Shown here piece after piece: positions 9,856 to 15,985 of a stretch of 15,985 bases of DNA. Origin of the DNA: Conidiobolus incongruus B7586. Lineage: Eukaryota; Entomophthoromycota; Entomophthoromycetes; Entomophthorales; Conidiobolaceae. The position numbers and the translations under genes were made by a program. The notes beneath the pieces are model-generated. The model was not told the DNA's origin and did no database searches. It saw nothing but the letters and a program-made list of their open reading frames with translations. The DNA lies in NCBI GenBank assembly GCA_000697335.1, contig JNEM01013864.1:1-15985 (forward strand), written 5' to 3'. The first letter of the stretch is position 1, and every line of letters starts with the position of its first letter.

Positions 9856-10160
9856 TTAATGCTAGTTTCAAACTAATAGTAAAAATTAAATACGCCACAA
9901 AAGTGTTGAATTTCACATTTGATTAACTTGGAATTATTCGATTGTACTAAAAAATATATTATTACAACTGTATTTATATAAGTTTTTAAAATTTTAGATT
10001 GTTAAAACAATTTAAAAACAAACAAATAGTTAATTTAAAAGAGTCAAAAGATTAAATTCCAAGAATTACTATCAAAATCTTTGAATTATTTTTTCAATAA
10101 TTATTATTTGTATTGACAAAGAGATAATTTGAGAATAAATTGAATGGGAGAAAAAAATTC
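9856..10160. other. intergenic, nothing recognised
   Basis: AT-rich DNA between the coding-like fragment and the tRNA gene. No reading frame or repeat of note is present. Confidence 0.6.
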
Positions 10161-10169
10161 AAAAAAAAA
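10161..10169 (-). terminator. Pol III terminator of the tRNA-Asn gene
   Basis: Nine consecutive A on the plus strand give a T9 run on the transcribed strand, 11 nt after the tRNA's discriminator base. A second run (10151-10157) follows as a backup. Confidence 0.85.
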
Positions 10170-10180
10170 CTATATTCCAA

Positions 10181-10254
10181 CGCTCCCAGGTGGGCTTGAA
10201 CCACCAACCTCCCGATTAACAGTCGGACGCGCTAGCCAATTGCGCCATGGAAGC
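10181..10254 (-). tRNA. tRNA-Asn (anticodon GTT)
   Basis: A full 74-nt cloverleaf can be drawn. The acceptor is GCTTCCA with TGGGAGC (one G-T pair), discriminator G; the D stem is GCGC/GCGC; the anticodon stem is TCCGA/TCGGG with loop CTGTTAA (anticodon GTT); the variable loop is AGGTT; the T stem is GGTGG/CCACC with loop TTCAAGC. There is no intron and no encoded CCA, as for a eukaryotic nuclear gene. The internal promoter is visible as an A box (TGGCGCAATTGG) and a B box (GGTTCAAGCCC). It decodes AAC and AAU. It sits on the same strand as, and 240 bp downstream of, the M28-like gene, and lies between the AT-rich block and the genic part of the window. Confidence 0.97.
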
Positions 10255-10494
10255 CCATCCAACTGGAAACATAACCTTTAAAATTACTCATTGAGTATTT
10301 AATTTTTCTATTCATTTAATTCAATTATTGTTTATAACAAATTTTGAATTTATCTTTTCAAATTTAAATTTTTTGAGATTAATTTCATTTAATTCATGTA
10401 CAATTTGATTCAAATTTGGTTAAATAATCTTCTTTTTAATTAAAAATTCATTATCAAAAATATATGCAATATAAATTTGATTTAAATAGGACAT

Positions 10495-12142
10495 TTAATG
10501 ACCCAAATATTGATCTAACTTCTCTTGAGTTGCCAATGCACCTAACGTAGTGATAAGAGATTCCGCACACTAAAGTTTCAAAAATTAGTCATTTGTAAAC
10601 TGATAATCGTTTATAATACTTACATTGATAACGGTTGTCACATTAGATTTTTCACTATCACCAACTTCCGAGTCCGATTTAGTCAATTTAAAGCCTGATG
10701 TAATGCCACCAACAGGTATGCCGTAACGCAGGAAAGAGAAAGAATCGTTAGCAGTGTCGCTTGTAATGTCCACCAATTCATAACTTAATTTATCTTCTTT
10801 GAAGTACACTTCCATTAGATTTTGAATGAATTTTGATGCGTTGCGAAGTTGGGGCACCAAGGATTGAGAGTCGTAAACCTGGGGAATTTCGCGATCAAGC
10901 TCTTCGACATTAAGATACATAAGTGTACGCTGGAACATATGATTTTCGTTAGAACTGAGCTCTTGGATGAAGTGGCTAGCACCGTGGCTTTGGAAGGACC
11001 TCGCGCCGAACCACACGAAATACAGGTGGTGGAAGGGTTGAAATTGCGAGCGCTGAATTGCATTCACGATTTCGAGAAGGACTGATGCCCCCGAAATGTT
11101 GTTTTCTTCGGAGTAGCTGGATTGGTATGAGTCTAGGTGACCTCCGACTACGATTACTGACGATGGGTTGCCAATCTTGTCATCGAGATCTTTTCCGAGT
11201 ACGTGGCATACCAGGTTGGATGAGCCTGTAATCTCCAAATTGGAGTCCAATTGAATAGACACTCGGGTTTTGAGTTCATCTGTCAATAGCAATTGCATCA
11301 CGGTGTGACTAATAGAGAGTACAGGAATGTGGATCAGTTCATCTCCCTCATTCCATCTCTTGGGAAGCACTGTATAATTTGACAGGAGGTCAGACTGACC
11401 CGCAGGTGTATAAAAAGCAATTGCAACAGCACCCATACTCTGGGCAGATAAAGCAAACTTATACAGATTACACTTTGGATTGTGAGGAATGATGGCAACT
11501 CTGCCTTTGAGACCGAAGTAACCATCTGCCGAGCAATCTCTGGAACTCACAGTCAAAATTCTAGTGTTACCAATTCTTGTTGATTCACCACCGAACGGCA
11601 ACACTACAAAATCTCTCTGTAGTTCAAAATTGATCTTGCTAGTTTTCGTCATTTGAAACACTGGAGCTTGGTTCAATTCCCATATAGGTACTTGAAAATG
11701 CTGTTTGTACAGTTTACAGGGGGATTCTGAACTCAAGCTGTTGTAAATATAGTCCAAACTCTGGTTGAAACCTTTACGTAGCGATAATGACCCACCATGT
11801 TGGGCAGCTATTTTGTTGAGTTGTTTAATGTGGTACTTAATACTGCTGGGATCGTAAGAATCTATGAAATGTTGTCTAGAATCTATGTATAAAGTATTAA
11901 TACCAGTATATTATAACATATTAATTTGACTTACCTATACCAATCCCCTCAAATAATAAGAATAATACGACACCATTGGCTATGACTACCAGACTAACCA
12001 ATATAATCCATGGCCACATAGTTTTGGTTCTGGGGTTCGCACGTATAGGACTACTTACATTATTGTTATTAGTTTGGATCAAAGGAGTTCTTTCTTCAGC
12101 AGTCCCATTTCTGTTAGAGAGTTGAGAAGTTGAAGTGGACAT
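10495..12142 (-). CDS. type II membrane protein with PA and degenerate M28 peptidase domains (probable pseudo-peptidase)
   Basis: Three exons (12142-11935, 11882-10624, 10569-10495) encode 513 residues. The introns are 52 nt (11934-11883) and 54 nt (10623-10570), both GTAAGT...AG; the second has a CTAAT branch site. The ATG at 12142 is the first Met after an in-frame stop. Residues 1-41 are a polar cytosolic tail with EERTPLI (16-22), a [DE]xxxL[LI] sorting motif; 42-64 is one membrane span; the rest is lumenal, with six N-glycosylation sequons. A PA domain covers about 195-271 and an M28 (aminopeptidase Y-like) domain about 290-513. The first motif GGHLDS keeps H318 and D320. The bridging Asp is N330, the Glu-Glu pair is R364-S365, the next Asp is E396, and the final His is not found. 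Family knowledge makes these substitutions incompatible with normal two-zinc catalysis. AspD449, GIPVGG and TKSD are kept, so the fold is probably intact. A role as receptor or scaffold on the vacuole is inference. Confidence 0.92.
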
Positions 12143-12798
12143 TATGTTATTGATTATAAAAAGTATATAGGTTTATAAGGATTTTTAAATAGATTAACAG
12201 TGTTACCTATGCTATATAGATTAAACTTCAAAATTTAAGTGAATCGAACAGAATAATATAATTCTAAATTAAATCTGTTATTTAAATTAAAATATATATT
12301 GATATATCTTTCTTACAATAATAGTTTTGTTCAATTTAAAGTTATTAATTATTAACAATACCTTTGATATTAATAATATATTTATGATAATTTTAACAAT
12401 AAAAACTGCATTAGAGATAATATTGAATTAGTTCATGAGTTTAGGATTTAACCCTGATTATAATCAATTTAAATTGAGGGTTCAATTAAAACATGACAAA
12501 TTAAGGAAACACCATAATTGAATAAAATAAATCAATGAAATTTATTGAAATGTAAATACTATCAATAATAGTATTTGAAAGACCCAAAATTACTTTAATT
12601 ACAGAAAATATATACAATTATAATAATTTTTTCTTGAATTATTATATTTTGTCAAAAATACTCATTCACAAAATTCAAAATATAAATTTATTACTATTAA
12701 TCCCATAATTTTTATTATAAATTTCATTATCATTTAATATTTATCTAATAACAGTACAAAATCAATTCGACATACAAATCATATTTAAATAACAAATT
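12143..12798. promoter_or_regulatory. 656-bp divergent promoter region
   Basis: This is the space between the two start codons of oppositely transcribed genes, so it must hold the promoters and 5' UTRs of both unless there is a distal element. It is AT-rich, with TATA-like stretches close to both starts (for example TATATAC and TTATAAA upstream of the minus-strand ATG). I recognise no specific transcription-factor site. Confidence 0.7.
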
Positions 12799-13857
12799 AT
12801 GGAATTAACTGACAACAACCGAGTCAATATTGAAGAAATACGACAGAGATTGACATCTGCACTTGGTAGTAATGCCGAAGCTTATTGGAAAAGTTTAAGA
12901 GATTTCGTTCAGGGGAAGTTATCGCGACAGGAATTTGATTTTTATGCTAATTTGTATATTCCTCAGGATAAAGGTAAAATTATAACAGAATAATAGTAAT
13001 TGATATTTATTGATAAATAGTAAATTTACATAACCAGTTTATTCTGGCCAATATTCACAACGCTACAAAATCTGAACATCCACCAGGTAAGGAAATTGGT
13101 AATAATAAGAAAAAGAAGACATTGAAGGCCAGCGATAAGGAGAAAGAAATCAAAAGGTTAAAAGCAGTGATAAAATCACTTGGTAAACATGAGAGGGAGA
13201 GGATTAAAAATTTAGGAAATGTGGTAATTATGGATTTATATTCAAATGAAAAGGATAATTTATCAGCGCTTAGATGTTACAGTCCAATCATAATCCATTG
13301 TTGCTTTATCAGCCTAAAGCACCTACTTTACCTATTAAGAATTTACCCGGAAAAGGTAAACATTACACAGTATTCTAACAATTCAACTATTAATATTATA
13401 ATAGTTTATACAGAATATCAAAAGGGGTACCAAGCCCCATCATGCGTTGAAGCGAAAGAAATCCCGAGTGGCGAGGTCTTGCGCACAAGGATGAAATCCA
13501 TCGCGCTGGAACATGGTCTCTTTGGCGGAGTTGAACCTGAAACTAGCAATATATTGTTATACGCATTAGAGGTAAAATATTAAGTTATTTCATTATTCAA
13601 TATATTTATTATATGTTTAGAGTCATTTGAAGACCATAATAACCAACTGTATTATCAAATTGAGGACCAATAGAATGATTGGCATTAAAACACAAACTCA
13701 AGCTAGCGACGAGCCATCTCTATCAGTGAAAGATTTCTTGTTTACATTTTCAAATAGCCCCAACGTTTTGGTGGAGTATCCTTTGAATTTAGACAGGTTT
13801 TTGTTGACTAAGGATTCTGAATATGATATTCAAGATAACAGCAACCAGCTAATATGA
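12799..13857 (+). CDS. HFI1: Hfi1/Ada1 (TADA1) subunit of the SAGA histone acetyltransferase complex
   Basis: Five exons (12799-12973, 13021-13223, 13274-13355, 13414-13571, 13621-13857) encode 284 residues. The introns are 47, 50, 58 and 49 nt; the third has a consensus CTAAC branch site. Residues 18-75 match the SAGA-Tad1 signature: a YWKSLRDFVQGKLSRQEFD block, then the first splice junction creates DKVNLHNQFIL, like the family's LHNxFLLAIL. A lysine-rich stretch (about 95-115) resembles a nuclear localisation signal. Residues about 175-225 (VLRTRMKSIALEHGL, then ETSNILLYALESHLK across intron 4) fit the histone fold that pairs with Taf12 in the SAGA core. Intron 2 could instead end at CAG 13282, removing Met-Leu-Gln; both choices stay in frame. 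The protein is shorter than budding-yeast Hfi1 and nearer animal TADA1. It should act in the nucleus in Pol II coactivation. Confidence 0.92.
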
Positions 13858-15985
13858 TATAGGTACAATGGATTGGTTAGTATATGTTGCTGTCTGTGTG
13901 TGTTAATATATGATATAATAGTCGATTTAAAATAGTATTTATTTTATGTCCAATACTTGAATCTCATTATTATAACTTTAAACTTTATTGTATAACATAG
14001 ATGATAACTAAAATTAACCAACCCAATATTTTTATTTCGATTCATTCCTAAATTTTAATATATATATAATCAAATATTCAATGATATCATATTTTCCAAT
14101 TCTTTTTAAATTTTTGAAGATATTTTGTCATTTTGATTGAGTTGAAAAACAATTTCAAAAGAATATTTGTAAATCACAATTACTATTAATTTTGAAATTC
14201 AAATCAGCTTCAATTATTAAAATCAACAGAAATTAACTATAACTATTACCTAACTTTATTTTTCATAGTATATTACTTTATCTATCAATCAATCCTCTGA
14301 AATTGTTTACCTATTGCAAGGTTTAGACTTTAGATACTAATTGTAATGAGTTTATAAATTCAAATTGATGATTATATTTTCAATTATTAGTAGTTCATTA
14401 TTTAAATTTTCAAAATTTGTACATTACAAGAGGATAAAATATAATGTAATTATAAACAATTAATAGTCAACTATTGTAATAACTTCAAGATATTATTAAC
14501 TATACTCTTTAATAAATAGATATATAGCTCAGGTTTAGTGATATGAATATGAGTTATGTTTTACCATTGACCATTCTATTACGCAACTTTTGAGACGTAA
14601 AATTAACATTAAAATTTCCAAATATCCATAATTGAATTTGAGTCTAAATTGTTGAAAATTAATTTTACAATATATAATATAGTTATAAAAAAATCAAAAT
14701 GTGGTGGCTTATATTACTATCTGTTCTGTGTTATTTGTTAAATTTTTCAATCTAAATATAAACTATACTTATGATAATATAGTTTTTTCATTGATAAAAC
14801 ATGATTAATAAAACATAATTTGAACTACTCAATTTTTGATATTTCATTTCCGTTTATACTAACTAAAAGTATATTAATTTTATTTATAAAAATTATGAAT
14901 TTTGCTCCTGATGTTAAAATAACAATAGTCAAATTTTATTAACAAAAGTGAAAAATGAAATTTTCTTGATCATATTATAAGAAAATATTTTCATTTTAAA
15001 ACCAGGTTATTACCAATCCTTAAAAAACCAATATCTAAAATCCAAAATCCAATACGTACATCCTAAACTTCTAAAAGATAAAGTAGAAAAGTGATTGATT
15101 TATTTATCATAACAAAATATCTTTGTTTTAATAAGAATATTGTTGAACCAATGAACCAATATAATGGGACTATATATTCAATATTAATCAGGGTAATTAT
15201 TTTATATTTCAAAACTCTCTATGATCATTTGAAAATAATTAAAAAGACTTGAATTAGTCAAAACAATTTAAATAGGTAATTATATGATCTGAAAGTATAA
15301 AAACGTTTGATCAAATATTTAAATTTTAAACTTATCAAATTTGATACATCTGGTATCCTTTTATAAGAATATTCAAATAAAAAAAGTCAATATCATAGAT
15401 GGTTGTAATTAATTTCATCACTGTGACTTGAATACTTGAATTGTGGTATATTTCCTTATAAATGTATTGATTTCACCTTAGTAAAAATTAAGACTTTAAA
15501 TTTATTAATTATAATATAAACAATAAATAGAATTTTTCTATTTGTTATAATAATTCAATTAGTAATTATAAAATATTTAAATAATAACACAATAGCTCTC
15601 AATACTAGATTCCAAAAGATTTAAAATATATTTCAAATATTCTAAATTTTGACAAATTATATATTTACTTAAAATTATATTATTTTATTATAATTTTTTA
15701 TTTCAAGATAATAAAAATAATGTAATATATATAAAATATTTATGAAGGTCATTTTAAATTAATAAAATATAATATAATATCATAATTTATAGGATCTAAT
15801 AATATTTTTATAATAATTAAAATTAATGATTTATTTTAATACTTTGATCTAATATATATAATAAGGCATATTATTCTTATATTTATATATTTACTAATTA
15901 AATTATATTTTTATTGATATTGATTTATATAATTAATAAATTATTTTAATTTGATATAAATATTTGTTTTAAATTTTATTTGTTA
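13858..15985. other. intergenic, no gene seen
   Basis: AT-rich DNA follows the HFI1 stop codon. A TGTCTGTGTGTG run at about 13891-13902 may belong to the HFI1 3' UTR. No reading frame, tRNA or strong inverted repeat was found on either strand. Composition falls again after about 15640, where another extremely AT-rich block seems to begin. Confidence 0.6.

Noticed and set aside
10815-11525. Open frames on both strands inside the M28-like gene
   Set aside because: They are shadows of exon 2 in other frames and have no family signature, whereas the main frame carries the PA and M28 motifs and consistent splice phases.
12236-12256. GTTCGATTC on the minus strand as a tRNA B box
   Set aside because: No A box and no acceptor or anticodon stems can be drawn around it.
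1-15985. CRISPR array, prokaryotic operon or phage content
   Set aside because: No regularly spaced repeats, no ribosome binding sites; spliceosomal introns and a Pol III tRNA show a eukaryotic nuclear context.

Overview
The window looks like nuclear DNA of an AT-rich fungus. The evidence is two multi-exon genes with very short GT-AG introns (47-58 nt, at least two with clear CTAAC/CTAAT-type branch sites), a Pol III tRNA gene with no encoded CCA, and a recognisable Hfi1/Ada1 (TADA1) subunit of the SAGA coactivator. The genes run near 40-47 % GC, while long intergenic blocks fall to roughly 5-17 % GC in lines counted by hand. The lineage cannot be fixed from this window. An early-diverging fungus or an ascomycete with AT-rich isochores would both fit.

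Layout. Positions 1-134 hold the edge of a possible gene, with an open frame on each strand. From 135 to about 9.7 kb no intact gene is visible. This part alternates between extremely AT-rich blocks (about 1.9-4.6, 5.0-6.2 and 7.7-9.1 kb) and islands of more ordinary composition (about 1.47-1.65 and 6.2-7.7 kb). It contains a 99-nt segment that could fold into a three-way junction (1472-1570), a 1462-bp segment bounded by 28-bp inverted repeats (4838-6299), a 48-bp perfect AT palindrome, and several short coding-like fragments that I could not assign to a family.

From 9.7 kb the DNA becomes genic: a tRNA-Asn(GTT) gene on the minus strand (10181-10254), then a three-exon minus-strand gene (10495-12142) for a 513-residue type II membrane protein with PA and M28 peptidase-like domains, then a 656-bp divergent promoter region, then a five-exon plus-strand gene (12799-13857) for a 284-residue Hfi1/Ada1 protein. 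The last 2.1 kb is AT-rich and apparently empty.

The two genes are divergent neighbours with no obvious shared pathway: one acts in transcription in the nucleus, the other probably on the vacuolar or endomembrane surface. The most notable gene-level observation is that the M28-like protein keeps the fold and the first His-x-Asp motif but has lost most predicted zinc ligands and the catalytic Glu, so it is probably a pseudo-peptidase; its cytosolic tail carries an acidic dileucine-type sorting motif. No clearly new multi-gene system is visible. The inverted-repeat segment and the structured island are the best non-genic candidates.
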